Numbered from the stretch's first letter, positions 1-6,688 are shown. The stretch: DNA of 13,160 nt from a bacterium (GCA_947377595.1 CANCGK010000017.1:1-13160), one strand, 5' to 3'. Numbers and translations are program-made. The notes: generated from the letters alone by a model not told the origin.

Positions 1-2
1 TC

Positions 3-335
3 GTTAATCCAATGAGCACACTAGGAGCAACATTAGGTGTTTTCGGTTTGGGCAGTTCATTGTTCTCTTGTCGTGGAAAATATAGTAAATTTAATTATGA
101 CAACCAATATGCATCCGTTTTTGTTGAGGAAGATAAAGCGGTGCCAGCAGTGCCAGTAACGCCAACAGATCCTTTGTTTACGCCAACAAATCCTCATATT
201 TGTTTTAATGCTGTCAAGCAAATGCAACAGAATGAGGCTATAGCTGCTGTTGAATTATTGCAGAGGCAACAAGCTGCTATAAGTATGAATTCAGCTATGG
301 AGGGCGGTTATAGCGATCATAAAAATCATGTCTAA
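3..335 (+). CDS. 3' end of an unrecognised protein gene (probably partial)
   Basis: The reading frame is open from the left edge of the window to a TAA at 333-335. An ATG at 12 is in frame, but no Shine-Dalgarno site is visible in the few bases before it and the frame is also open upstream, so I read this as the C-terminal part of a longer gene. The visible part has a Gly/Leu/Phe-rich hydrophobic stretch ending in a cysteine (LGVFGLGSSLFSC). A proline/threonine-rich linker with a PVTPTDP motif follows, then a Gln/Ala-rich, probably helical tail and a polar His-containing end. I recognise no family. If the ATG at 12 were the true start it would be a 107-residue protein with a hydrophobic N-terminus, but the lack of positive charge before the hydrophobic stretch argues against a signal peptide. 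That this is a coding frame is fairly likely; its function is unknown. Confidence 0.55.
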   Translation, partial: VNPMSTLGATLGVFGLGSSLFSCRGKYSKFNYDNQYASVFVEEDKAVPAVPVTPTDPLFTPTNPHICFNAVKQMQQNEAIAAVELLQRQQAAISMNSAMEGGYSDHKNHV

Positions 336-348
336 GCTATAATTTTAT

Positions 349-389
349 CAAGGGGTCTTGCATGCAACTATTGTGTGTAAGACCCCTTG
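349..389 (+). terminator. Long inverted repeat after the first gene, possible terminator
   Basis: An 11-bp perfect stem, 349-359 paired with 379-389 and containing GGGGTC/GACCCC, encloses a 19-base loop and begins 13 bases after the stop codon of the preceding gene. The position fits a transcription terminator. No T-run follows the 3' arm (the next bases are CTGTTGTATA), so it may be a weak or factor-assisted terminator, or an mRNA 3'-end stabiliser. Confidence 0.45.
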
Positions 390-444
390 CTGTTGTATAC
401 TTGTGTCAAAATTATGATTTTTGAAACAAGCTGTGTAATTTTTC

Positions 445-473
445 TTGGCAAAATCTAAAAAATGTTTTACGAT
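445..473 (+). promoter_or_regulatory. Promoter for the CAT-anticodon tRNA
   Basis: TTGGCA at 445-450 matches the -35 consensus at five of six positions. It is followed after exactly 17 bases by TACGAT at 468-473, a four-of-six match to TATAAT. Transcription would begin near 480, about 34 bases before the mature tRNA and just at the start of the 481-500 hairpin. This assignment is by eye and assumes a standard housekeeping sigma factor. Confidence 0.55.
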
Positions 474-480
474 TATGTAG

Positions 481-500
481 CTGATATATTTTTATATCAG
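481..500 (+). other. Perfect hairpin in the tRNA 5' leader
   Basis: CTGATATA (481-488) and TATATCAG (493-500) form a perfect 8-bp stem around a TTTT loop. It ends 13 bases before the first base of the tRNA and begins where the predicted transcript would start. It may be a leader structure removed by RNase P, a protein-binding palindrome, or chance in AT-rich DNA. Confidence 0.4.
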
Positions 501-513
501 TCATGATATTTTC

Positions 514-590
514 GGGCCCATAGCTCAGTTGGTTAGAGCAATCGGCTCATAACCGAGAGGTCCCAGGTTCAAGTCCTGGTGGGCCCACCA
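514..590 (+). tRNA. tRNA with anticodon CAT (Ile2 or elongator Met), CCA encoded
   Basis: The full cloverleaf is visible. The acceptor stem GGGCCCA (514-520) pairs with TGGGCCC (580-586), followed by discriminator A587 and an encoded CCA at 588-590. The D-stem is GCTC/GAGC (523-526/536-539). The anticodon loop CTCATAA (546-552) carries CAT at 548-550. The T-stem CCAGG/CCTGG (563-567/575-579) closes the loop TTCAAGT. The first acceptor pair is a G-C pair and the anticodon stem lacks the three G-C pairs typical of initiators, so it is not initiator tRNA-fMet. It is either elongator tRNA-Met or the isoleucine tRNA whose C34 is converted to lysidine by TilS. The body resembles Ile2 tRNAs I know, which makes me lean that way. 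The top anticodon-stem pair (A541/G557) is a mismatch. No clear terminator lies between it and the next gene. Confidence 0.97.
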
Positions 591-723
591 ATTTTTATGA
601 CATGCATGTTGATACGATATGTTGTGTATCATAAAAATAATCGATCTTTCTATTCTTAAAGTATCATTTTCAAAAAACTTTAGTAGTATCATAATTTCTT
701 ATTTTTTGACAAAAAGGACCAGC

Positions 724-1422
724 ATGAAAAGTATTGAATTTCAACGTTTTATTGATTTAGTAACTTTTGATCAGACCCTTGTTAAAATAGAGCGTGATAT
801 TGAAAAATCACAAGAAATCCAAGAATCTTTAATGCTCGACATCGAACGCTTACAAGCGGATTTTCAGGATGTTAAAAATGCTCAATTGCAAGCGCGTAAA
901 GCGGTTGACGATAAAGAATTAGCTATGAAAATTTTAGATGTCAAAGAAGCTGACCTTAAAATCAAGCTTGCAGCAATCTGTAATCAAAAAGAATATAAAT
1001 CTTTAGAAAAAGAAACGTTGGCTGTCAATGCTCAACGCATGGAACAAGAACAACAATTATTAACGTTGTGGAATAAATTGGATGGTCTTGCAAAAACGTA
1101 TGATTTTAAACATAAATTATATGATGAGCAAGCAGCTCAATTTCAAGCACAAGTAGAACAAACCAAAAACGAAATAGCCAGCCTGCAAGAACAATTACTT
1201 GCTCTAGAAGCTCAACGTCTTGAAAAACAACAACATATCCCTCAAGAATGGCTGGATATGTATGTCAACATGAAGGGACGAGTTAATAATCCTGTTGTCG
1301 CTCTTGTTGGTGATGCATGTGATGCTTGTTTTTATAGTGTGACTCCAAAAGATTTACAAGCTTTGCGCCAAAACAAAATGTTACAGTGCAAAGAGTGTTA
1401 TCGCTTGTTGTATATTGCCTAG
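724..1422 (+). CDS. C4-type zinc-ribbon coiled-coil protein (COG1579/CT398 family)
   Basis: The start is ATG 724, because AAGGA at 714-718 sits five bases upstream. The open frame runs further back to 619, but that extension lacks a ribosome site. The 232-residue product has a long, highly charged helical region rich in Gln, Glu, Lys and Leu (about residues 10-180), expected to form a coiled-coil hairpin. A C-terminal zinc ribbon follows, with C199-x-x-C202 and C222-x-x-C225. This layout and length match the COG1579 family, which includes chlamydial CT398 and Helicobacter HP0958/FlgZ. Some members bind sigma-54 or secretion components, but there is no common biochemical function, and none can be assigned here. 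It lies nine bases before the RNase HI gene, a linkage also seen in actinobacteria (inference: shared nucleic-acid-related role). The family call is strong; the role is unknown. Confidence 0.9.
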   Translation: MKSIEFQRFIDLVTFDQTLVKIERDIEKSQEIQESLMLDIERLQADFQDVKNAQLQARKAVDDKELAMKILDVKEADLKIKLAAICNQKEYKSLEKETLAVNAQRMEQEQQLLTLWNKLDGLAKTYDFKHKLYDEQAAQFQAQVEQTKNEIASLQEQLLALEAQRLEKQQHIPQEWLDMYVNMKGRVNNPVVALVGDACDACFYSVTPKDLQALRQNKMLQCKECYRLLYIA

Positions 1423-1431
1423 GATTTTTTG

Positions 1432-1938
1432 ATGAAACAAATGAGCTTGTGGCAGACAGAGCCAGAAATTAAACCAGAAGTTGCTGCTATGTGGCAACTT
1501 TTTATTGATGGTGCTTCGAAAAATAATCCAGGGCCTGCAGGATCGGGATTTGTTATTATGAAAAATAAAGAAGTTGTTTGTAGACAAGGTTTTTATTTAG
1601 GCAAAAAAACAAATAATCAAGCAGAATATTACGCTTTGGTGCTCGGTGTTTTTTTTATAAAAAAATATATGAAAAAAGATGAGCATCTAACGATTGTTTC
1701 TGATTCTCAATTATTAGTTCGTCAAATGAATGGTATGTACAAAGTAAAAGATGCGCAGCTTGCGCAGCTGAAAAATTTAGCAGTTTTGTGGTTACAAGGC
1801 CATCGTTATAAAGTAAGCCACGTTTTACGTGAATTTAATACTCTTGCCGATGAAATGGCAAATTCTGGTGTGGCAAAAAAAACAGCAGTACCTCAAGAAT
1901 TTTTACAAAGTTTGCAACAACATGATATCAATTTTTAG
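1432..1938 (+). CDS. Ribonuclease HI family protein
   Basis: RNase HI hydrolyses the RNA strand of RNA-DNA hybrids such as R-loops and replication primers, using two metal ions in the cytoplasm. All four acidic catalytic positions of type I enzymes are present: D26 in FIDGASKNNPGPAG, E65 in NNQAEY, D91 in SDSQL and D140 in TLADEMAN. The product is 168 residues, near the usual 150-165. The NNPGPAG and ANQAEY-like motifs place it closer to the YpdQ/plant-type RNase HI group than to E. coli RnhA. I chose ATG 1432 because AGGA at 1421-1424, which overlaps the stop of the upstream gene, gives a seven-base spacer; a TTG at 1429 is a less likely start. The gene probably shares a transcript with the zinc-ribbon gene before it and overlaps the next gene at its 3' end. 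Confidence 0.93.
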   Translation: MKQMSLWQTEPEIKPEVAAMWQLFIDGASKNNPGPAGSGFVIMKNKEVVCRQGFYLGKKTNNQAEYYALVLGVFFIKKYMKKDEHLTIVSDSQLLVRQMNGMYKVKDAQLAQLKNLAVLWLQGHRYKVSHVLREFNTLADEMANSGVAKKTAVPQEFLQSLQQHDINF

Positions 1939-3571
1939 ATCAATTTTTTTTATACTGTATCGATGCTTTTCTCTTTTCATTTTTTATAGTGAATTGAAAA
2001 AAGCTATTTTTTTTATGGTATTATGGAGTTCTTGCGGGATATATGCTTTTGATGTTCGTGTTTTACTTGCACGATTTAATATCTGTGATGATCAAAAAAC
2101 AACGTGTACTATTTCATCACAGCACGGGATGAATATAGTTGGCATTGATGGTGTTTTACATGGGCCAGTTGCTATTACGTGCACAGATAAAAATTTTATT
2201 GTTCAGACAGTGCCATTACAAGATAATTCGATTGTGATTTCACCAGCACTTCCTTCAAATCACGAAAAAAAGATTCATCAATTTGTTATGCAATGGCATA
2301 AAGATAGCCATGAATTTTGTTCTCATCAATTACTAAGTTTGCAAGATTTTTACGAAAAATTTGTTCTCGATCGAAATTTTAGAGATTATGCGCCATTGTA
2401 TAAAGTTATGCAAAATTGTATTGATGCTTGTATTGCAAAATTTATTGAACATGTGCAACATCCTGTTATTTCGTATGAATCATTAGTTCGCTTGGCTCAA
2501 CAGCAATTATCTTTGCAGCTTAAGGTGTTGTTAACACAAGCTATTGCATCAAAGCATGCATCAAAATCGGTATTGCAGTCTATAAAAAAATCAGAAAAAA
2601 TTCGTAATGATTTTTTTATTAAAATGCTTGATCAAATTTTAATCGATTTTTTAACGGATTATTTTTCTGGATTACCTCATAAAATTATTCATCAAGCGAT
2701 GAAAGAAGAGACTGGTTGTTTATTATTCGAAAAGCATACGTATTTAGGGTCTTTTTCTTTGGTGCGTGACGGAAATACGATTTTATTAATTAATAGTTTA
2801 GATATCGATGATTATCTTTTATCAGTGGTTCATAGTGAAGGTTGGCCAGGATGGCCGATGGAAGTCAATAAAGCATTAGTTATCGCAAGTAGAACTTATT
2901 TAGTTGATAAAGTGTTGCAAGCAAATAAAACGCATCGTCCGTATCATATTGTCAATTCAATTAAGCATCAAACGTACAAAGGGCATCATAAATTTATTCA
3001 GTTAAAGCAAGCAGTTGACGAGACGCGTAACATGTTTATCGCTTACAAAGGAGAACCGATTGTTGCGATGTTTGACTCCTGTTGTGGAGGTGTGATTCCT
3101 GCAAAAATAGAAGGGTATGATTTTAAAAAATGTCCGTATCTTGCTCGTAGCAAAGTTTGTAATTTTTGTAAAAAACAATGGATTTATGATTGGAAAAAAG
3201 AATTAAGCAAGCTTGAAATTACAGAGATTTTGCGAAAAGATCATCCAGATTTACCAGAAATTGTTGATATTAAAGTTGTGCAGCGTGATCCTGCAGGTTT
3301 AGTAAAAAAAGTTTTAGTATCGACTAAAAAAACAAATTTTTATGTTTCTGGTAAAAAAATGTATTCGTTGTTTCCTGTCATTAAAAGTTTTTGTTATACC
3401 ATTAAAAAAAAGGGTAGAAACTTTCTTTTGTGTGGTCGTGGCTATGGACATCACATGGGCTTATGTCAATGGGGTTCATTAGGTATGGTGCAAGATGGAT
3501 GGAATTATAAATCTATTTTACAATTTTATTATCCTGGTACAGAATTTATGAAATTGTCGCTGACGCGATAG
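1922..3571 (+). CDS. Secreted SpoIID/LytB-domain protein with helical insertion
   Basis: SpoIID-domain proteins act outside the cytoplasmic membrane on peptidoglycan, as lytic transglycosylases acting on denuded glycan or as amidase enhancers. From ATG 1922 the product is 549 residues. Domain landmarks are DIDDYLLSVVHSEGWPGWP with candidate catalytic E306, ALVIASRTY, FDSCCGGV (residues 384-391; usually STSGG), and the C-terminal hallmark GRGYGHHMGLCQWGSLGM (from residue 505) followed by YYPGTEF. Cysteines 404, 413 and 416 may bind metal or form disulfides. Residues about 110-272 are a helical segment between the first strands of the domain and YLGSFSL at 274, where most family members have only a short link. 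The start is uncertain. ATG 1922 overlaps the RNase H gene by 17 bases without a clear ribosome site. TTG 1994 would give a textbook signal peptide (KKAIFF to GIYA, cut before FDV), also with a weak ribosome site. The domain call is strong. Confidence 0.85.
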   Translation: MISIFRSIFFILYRCFSLFIFYSELKKAIFFMVLWSSCGIYAFDVRVLLARFNICDDQKTTCTISSQHGMNIVGIDGVLHGPVAITCTDKNFIVQTVPLQDNSIVISPALPSNHEKKIHQFVMQWHKDSHEFCSHQLLSLQDFYEKFVLDRNFRDYAPLYKVMQNCIDACIAKFIEHVQHPVISYESLVRLAQQQLSLQLKVLLTQAIASKHASKSVLQSIKKSEKIRNDFFIKMLDQILIDFLTDYFSGLPHKIIHQAMKEETGCLLFEKHTYLGSFSLVRDGNTILLINSLDIDDYLLSVVHSEGWPGWPMEVNKALVIASRTYLVDKVLQANKTHRPYHIVNSIKHQTYKGHHKFIQLKQAVDETRNMFIAYKGEPIVAMFDSCCGGVIPAKIEGYDFKKCPYLARSKVCNFCKKQWIYDWKKELSKLEITEILRKDHPDLPEIVDIKVVQRDPAGLVKKVLVSTKKTNFYVSGKKMYSLFPVIKSFCYTIKKKGRNFLLCGRGYGHHMGLCQWGSLGMVQDGWNYKSILQFYYPGTEFMKLSLTR

Positions 3572-3581
3572 AAAGGGTAGC

Positions 3582-4052
3582 ATGCCTGGTTTTCGTGGAC
3601 ATTTGATTGGTGGCACAGTTCTTTATTTAATCATGTTGCAGTACTTGCGATCTGTCCCCATGGAGCCATCAGTTATTATGTCTGGCTTGGTTTTTTGTCT
3701 TTTTGGATCGCTGTTTCCTGATGTTGATATTAAAAGTAAAGGGCAAAAACTTTTTTATAGCATCACGCTTGGTGTCTTATGTTGTTTATTATATTATGAA
3801 CGCACCGATATTTTTATTGGTTTGACAATATTTGCTACAATTCCGTTACTTGTCAAACATCGCGGGCTCTTTCATCAAGCATGGTTTTTAACGTGTATTT
3901 CTCTTTTGACAGGCACTGTTATTGGCAGTTTTCATGCTCAGTATTCTGCATGGGCTATGAAAAATGCTTTATTTTTTTTAGCAGGTGCCTTGTCTCATAT
4001 TTTTCTTGATAAAATCATTACAAAATTAAAATATTGGTGGTATAGAAAATAA
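3582..4052 (+). CDS. YdjM-like membrane-bound metal-dependent hydrolase
   Basis: This is a 156-residue, very hydrophobic protein with four or so membrane segments. The conserved polar motifs of the YdjM/PF04307 family lie at membrane edges: GH at residues 6-7, FPDVD at 45-49, HRGLFH at 93-98 and LSHIFLD at 137-143. The histidines and aspartates are thought to bind metal. E. coli YdjM is LexA-controlled, but no substrate is established for the family. Here the usual PDIDH motif reads PDVDI, so one potential metal-binding histidine is absent. AAGGG at 3573-3577 supports ATG 3582. The gene starts 11 bases after the SpoIID-type gene and ends the cluster; its TAA is built into the following terminator stem. 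The family call is good, and the enzymatic role is only by family analogy. Confidence 0.82.
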   Translation: MPGFRGHLIGGTVLYLIMLQYLRSVPMEPSVIMSGLVFCLFGSLFPDVDIKSKGQKLFYSITLGVLCCLLYYERTDIFIGLTIFATIPLLVKHRGLFHQAWFLTCISLLTGTVIGSFHAQYSAWAMKNALFFLAGALSHIFLDKIITKLKYWWYRK

Positions 4053-4088
4053 AAGCGCATCATGAGTATAAAGACATGATGCGCTTTT
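4051..4088 (+). terminator. Strong bidirectional terminator between convergent genes
   Basis: A perfect 14-bp stem, 4051-4064 paired with 4075-4088 (AAAAGCGCATCATG and its complement), closes a 10-base loop. The 3' arm ends in TTTT on the + strand. On the - strand the stem also ends in TTTT and continues with ATTTTC. It separates the + strand YdjM-like gene from the convergent - strand symporter gene and should stop transcription from both sides. The first two bases of the stem are the last two bases of the YdjM-like stop codon. Confidence 0.88.
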
Positions 4089-4112
4089 GATGCTTAGATA
4101 GTATATAAATAG

Positions 4113-5534
4113 TTATAGAGTTTTTTTATGTGTTCCGATTGATACAATACAGGTCATAATAAAATTTAATATAAATCCAATGACTAATGTTGGCATCGAT
4201 GAACCAATTAAAAGAGCAACTGTTGGCCAGAGCATACCAGTAAGCCCACCGCTGACTAATCCTGCAATTGCACCTTGAGGTGTGACAAAATTGGTGTATA
4301 ACGCTAAAATCACCAGTGGTCCAAAACTACATCCTAAACCAGACCATCCATAATGGACTAAATCCATGATTAAAGCAGTGTTATAAAAAGCTGCGATAAG
4401 AGCAAGTGTTGGAATAATAAAAATTGCACATCGCGTGAATAATAATTTTTGAGCAGGAGTTGCTTGTTTGCTTGCAAATGGATAATACAGATCGTTACTG
4501 ATTAATAAAGCAGATACTAACGACATGGTGTTAATGGTCGAAATAGTTGCAGCAAGCATAGCACACAAAATTAATCCAGCAAGAAATGGTGTAAATAATG
4601 ATTTAACCATGACAATAAAGACAAGTTCTTGTTGTGCAAGCGCTGGATGAATAAATGCTTTGCCAACTATGCCAACAAAAATTGCCGCTGTTAAAACTAA
4701 AATTTGCCAGCTGATTCCAACAATTTTAGCTTTCTTCATGTTGGCTACATCATCGATACTCATAAAACTATTTAAAATATGAGGTTGACCAAAATAACCA
4801 AGACCCCATGCTGTTATACCAAAAAATATCGATAACAGACTTTGATCTGCTGATGTGATTGATAAAAAATTTGGATATTGATGGTGTAATGTTGCAAAAA
4901 TAGTTGTAATGCCGCCAAGTTGCATGCTTGCATACATGGGCACGAGCATGATAGCAATCAGTAAAAATATACCTTGAAACAAATTGCTCCATGCAATAGC
5001 CATCAGGCCACCAAGCAAGGTGTACGTCAAGGTAATTGCAAGACCTAATATAATTCCTTGATGATAGTTTATGTTAAATGCGCATTCAAATATTTTACCT
5101 AAGCCAACCAAATTTGCAGCGATATAAAATACAAAAAAGTATAAACACAACAGGCCGCTGATAACGCGAATTATATTGTTTTTTGCACCAAATTTTTCTT
5201 GTAAAAAAGATGCTAAGGTTAAACTATTGTATTGTTCTGTTGCTATTCTAAATCGTGGTGCAATGTAATGCCATGTTAAGAACATAAAAAATACTAAGCC
5301 AACAGCAGTCCAAATATTCATGCAGCCAGATGCATACACGAATCCAGGAAATCCCATAAATAACCAATCACTCATATCACTTGCTTGCGCAGTTAATGCA
5401 GTGACCCAATAATTTAATTTTCGGTTGCCATCAGTTAAAGAATTTTGACGTTTATTTTTGTAATAAAAATAAGAGCCTATGCCAAGCAAACATGCAAAGT
5501 AGACGATAAAAGCTTCGATCATGGAAGTAAACAC
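4113..5534 (-). CDS. putP: Sodium/solute symporter, PutP type
   Basis: This is an inner-membrane carrier of the sodium:solute symporter (SSS) family that uses the sodium gradient to import a small substrate, most likely proline. The 473-residue protein is hydrophobic throughout, consistent with the 13-helix SSS fold. It carries the PutP signature ASDMSDWLFMGFPG (residues 51-64), whose Ala and Met correspond to sodium-site residues in E. coli PutP. It also has the helix-8 AATISTINTMS stretch with the Ser-Thr pair that completes the site. E. coli PutP is about 500 residues. The start is GTG 5534, six bases after AAGGA; the next in-frame ATG would lie too far from that site. The gene lies 61 bases after tatD on the same strand and probably shares its transcript. 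Uptake of host or environmental proline would suit a nutrient-dependent lifestyle (inference). The family call is firm; substrate specificity is less so. Confidence 0.87.
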   Translation of the reverse strand: MFTSMIEAFIVYFACLLGIGSYFYYKNKRQNSLTDGNRKLNYWVTALTAQASDMSDWLFMGFPGFVYASGCMNIWTAVGLVFFMFLTWHYIAPRFRIATEQYNSLTLASFLQEKFGAKNNIIRVISGLLCLYFFVFYIAANLVGLGKIFECAFNINYHQGIILGLAITLTYTLLGGLMAIAWSNLFQGIFLLIAIMLVPMYASMQLGGITTIFATLHHQYPNFLSITSADQSLLSIFFGITAWGLGYFGQPHILNSFMSIDDVANMKKAKIVGISWQILVLTAAIFVGIVGKAFIHPALAQQELVFIVMVKSLFTPFLAGLILCAMLAATISTINTMSLVSALLISNDLYYPFASKQATPAQKLLFTRCAIFIIPTLALIAAFYNTALIMDLVHYGWSGLGCSFGPLVILALYTNFVTPQGAIAGLVSGGLTGMLWPTVALLIGSSMPTLVIGFILNFIMTCIVSIGTHKKTL

Positions 5535-5540
5535 AACATT

Positions 5541-5545
5541 TCCTT
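5541..5545 (-). promoter_or_regulatory. Ribosome-binding site selecting the GTG start of putP
   Basis: On the - strand this reads AAGGA and stands six bases before GTG 5534-5532. It decides the start in favour of the GTG over an ATG twelve bases further in. Confidence 0.75.
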
Positions 5546-5595
5546 AAATTTATAAGAGCTTGAGCTATCTGTTAAGAATAAAAAAAAAGGCTTTA

Positions 5596-6432
5596 TTATG
5601 CAACTTCATTCGATAGTTTCAACAACTTTTTGACGTTTGCTGTTGTAGTTTGAGCTACGGTTTCATAACTAATATTGCGTAAATTTGCAATATATTCTGC
5701 GACAACACGAATATTTGCAGGGCTATTTTTTTGTCCACGCATACTTTGAGGAGGGAGGAACGGAGCATCGGTTTCTAACACAATAGATGCTAGATCAATA
5801 TTTTTGACGATAGATCGCAAAGTTTCATTTTTAGGATAGGTTACTGTGCCACCAATGCCTAAAACAAGCTTTGATGCAATTGCTTGCTGTGCATAACTTT
5901 CATCGTATGCAAAACAATGCATAATTCCTCTAAAATTATCTTCTTTGCTGTATTGATCAATAATTTTAAAAGTTTCTTGTGCGGCATCGCGAGAATGAAT
6001 CGATAATGCAAGATTATGTTCGAGAGCTAATTCGATGTGCGCTTTAAAAACATCTTGTTGTCGTTCAAGATTATAATCTTCGTAATGAAGATCTATCCCG
6101 CATTCACCAATGCCAATAATTTTATGTTGTTCATGTTCTTTGACGTAATCTTTGATTTTTTGGAAATCATTTTTCCAATATTGCGTTGCATCATTGGGAT
6201 GAATTCCAACGATTGCATAACAATTTTGATATAATTGAGCTAATTTGATGCAGGTGATGCTTTCTATAAGATCTGTGCCGACATTGATAATGAGTTGAAC
6301 ATCATGATCATGAGCATGTTGTAAAATTGTTTGTGTTAAAATTTTTTCATCGATGGTAAGTGGCGTATACATCGATTTGGTCTGATATCCGCGCAATATT
6401 GTGTTGATGTGGCAGTGTGTGTCAATTAACAT
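5596..6432 (-). CDS. tatD: TatD-family metal-dependent deoxyribonuclease
   Basis: TatD enzymes are cytoplasmic TIM-barrel hydrolases of the amidohydrolase superfamily with 3'-5' DNA exonuclease activity, linked to DNA repair and oxidative-damage tolerance. The 278-residue product has every metal ligand of the family: H6 and H8 in DTHCH, E110 in GIGECGID, H146 in SIHSRDA, H172 in GIMHCF and D222 in ETDAPFLPP. E. coli TatD is 260 residues; the slight excess lies in a loop after the first strand (about residues 12-30). It starts at ATG 6432 with only a weak purine-rich stretch upstream. It is the first gene of a - strand pair with putP and is divergent from the HU gene. The paralogues YcfH and YjjV share these motifs, so the exact orthologue is not certain. 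Confidence 0.92.
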   Translation of the reverse strand: MLIDTHCHINTILRGYQTKSMYTPLTIDEKILTQTILQHAHDHDVQLIINVGTDLIESITCIKLAQLYQNCYAIVGIHPNDATQYWKNDFQKIKDYVKEHEQHKIIGIGECGIDLHYEDYNLERQQDVFKAHIELALEHNLALSIHSRDAAQETFKIIDQYSKEDNFRGIMHCFAYDESYAQQAIASKLVLGIGGTVTYPKNETLRSIVKNIDLASIVLETDAPFLPPQSMRGQKNSPANIRVVAEYIANLRNISYETVAQTTTANVKKLLKLSNEVA

Positions 6433-6467
6433 AAAAAATGCTTTCGTAGGTTTAAATTTTCATGCTT

Positions 6468-6497
6468 ATTTTATATAAAATACCAAAAATATTGTAA
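6468..6497 (-). promoter_or_regulatory. Possible tatD promoter over an AT palindrome
   Basis: On the - strand, TTACAA (6497-6492) is followed after 16 bases by TATAAA (6475-6470), about 40 bases before tatD. The -10 element lies within a perfect 14-base palindrome, ATTTTATATAAAAT, at 6468-6481. The -35 match is poor, so this is a tentative call. Confidence 0.3.
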
Positions 6498-6527
6498 CTA
6501 AACAATTGGAAAGAAATTATCACTTAA

Positions 6528-6560
6528 AGAGTCTATTAGTTAATAACTCTCATGTTTTTT
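6528..6560 (+). other. Hairpin followed by a T-run in the tatD/HU intergenic region
   Basis: AGAGT (6528-6532) pairs with ACTCT (6546-6550), and TATT/AATA extends the stem beyond a bulged C6533. Six Ts follow at 6555-6560. It looks like a weak rho-independent terminator on the + strand, yet no + strand gene ends nearby. It may end a short unannotated transcript or simply reflect AT-rich sequence. Confidence 0.25.
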
Positions 6561-6632
6561 GTAAAAAATGCAGAATGAATTTGACAAATCAAGAAATCAA
6601 ATTACTCTTTGATACAGCAAGGTTTTGAAATC

Positions 6633-6660
6633 TTGTAAGTAAAATAAGCAGCGCTATAAT
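6633..6660 (+). promoter_or_regulatory. Promoter of the HU gene
   Basis: A perfect -10 TATAAT lies at 6655-6660. TTGTAA at 6633-6638, 16 bases upstream, can serve as -35 with four of six matches. Transcription would start near 6667, leaving a leader of about 20 bases that carries the AGGAGG ribosome site at 6678-6683. Confidence 0.65.
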
Positions 6661-6688
6661 TATATGTAACTTTTTTCAGGAGGCATAG

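Noticed and set aside
349..389. Riboswitch or T-box leader
   Set aside because: It is a simple long hairpin with no conserved core, and the downstream promoter at 445-473 separates it from the tRNA.
600..609. ACATGCATGT palindrome after the tRNA as an integration or terminator site
   Set aside because: It is only ten bases long, without a T-run, and there is no duplicated tRNA end or integrase gene nearby.
1381..1587. Open frame of 68 codons on the - strand
   Set aside because: It lies opposite the end of the zinc-ribbon gene and the start of RNase HI, with no ribosome site or recognisable motif; both + strand genes are certain.
1755..1778. Short direct repeat GCGCAGCT within the RNase HI gene
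   Set aside because: It encodes the residues AQLAQL in an ordinary helix; two copies of eight bases need no special explanation.
4768..4992. Open frame of 74 codons on the - strand inside putP
   Set aside because: It is another frame of a well-supported symporter gene and shows no protein-like pattern.
5568..5598. Terminator between tatD and putP, from a run of Ts on the - strand
   Set aside because: There is a T-run after the tatD stop codon but no stable stem before it, so co-transcription remains the simpler reading.
6037..6234. Open frame of 65 codons on the + strand opposite tatD
   Set aside because: It is hydrophobic only because it reads antisense to tatD, and it lacks a ribosome site.
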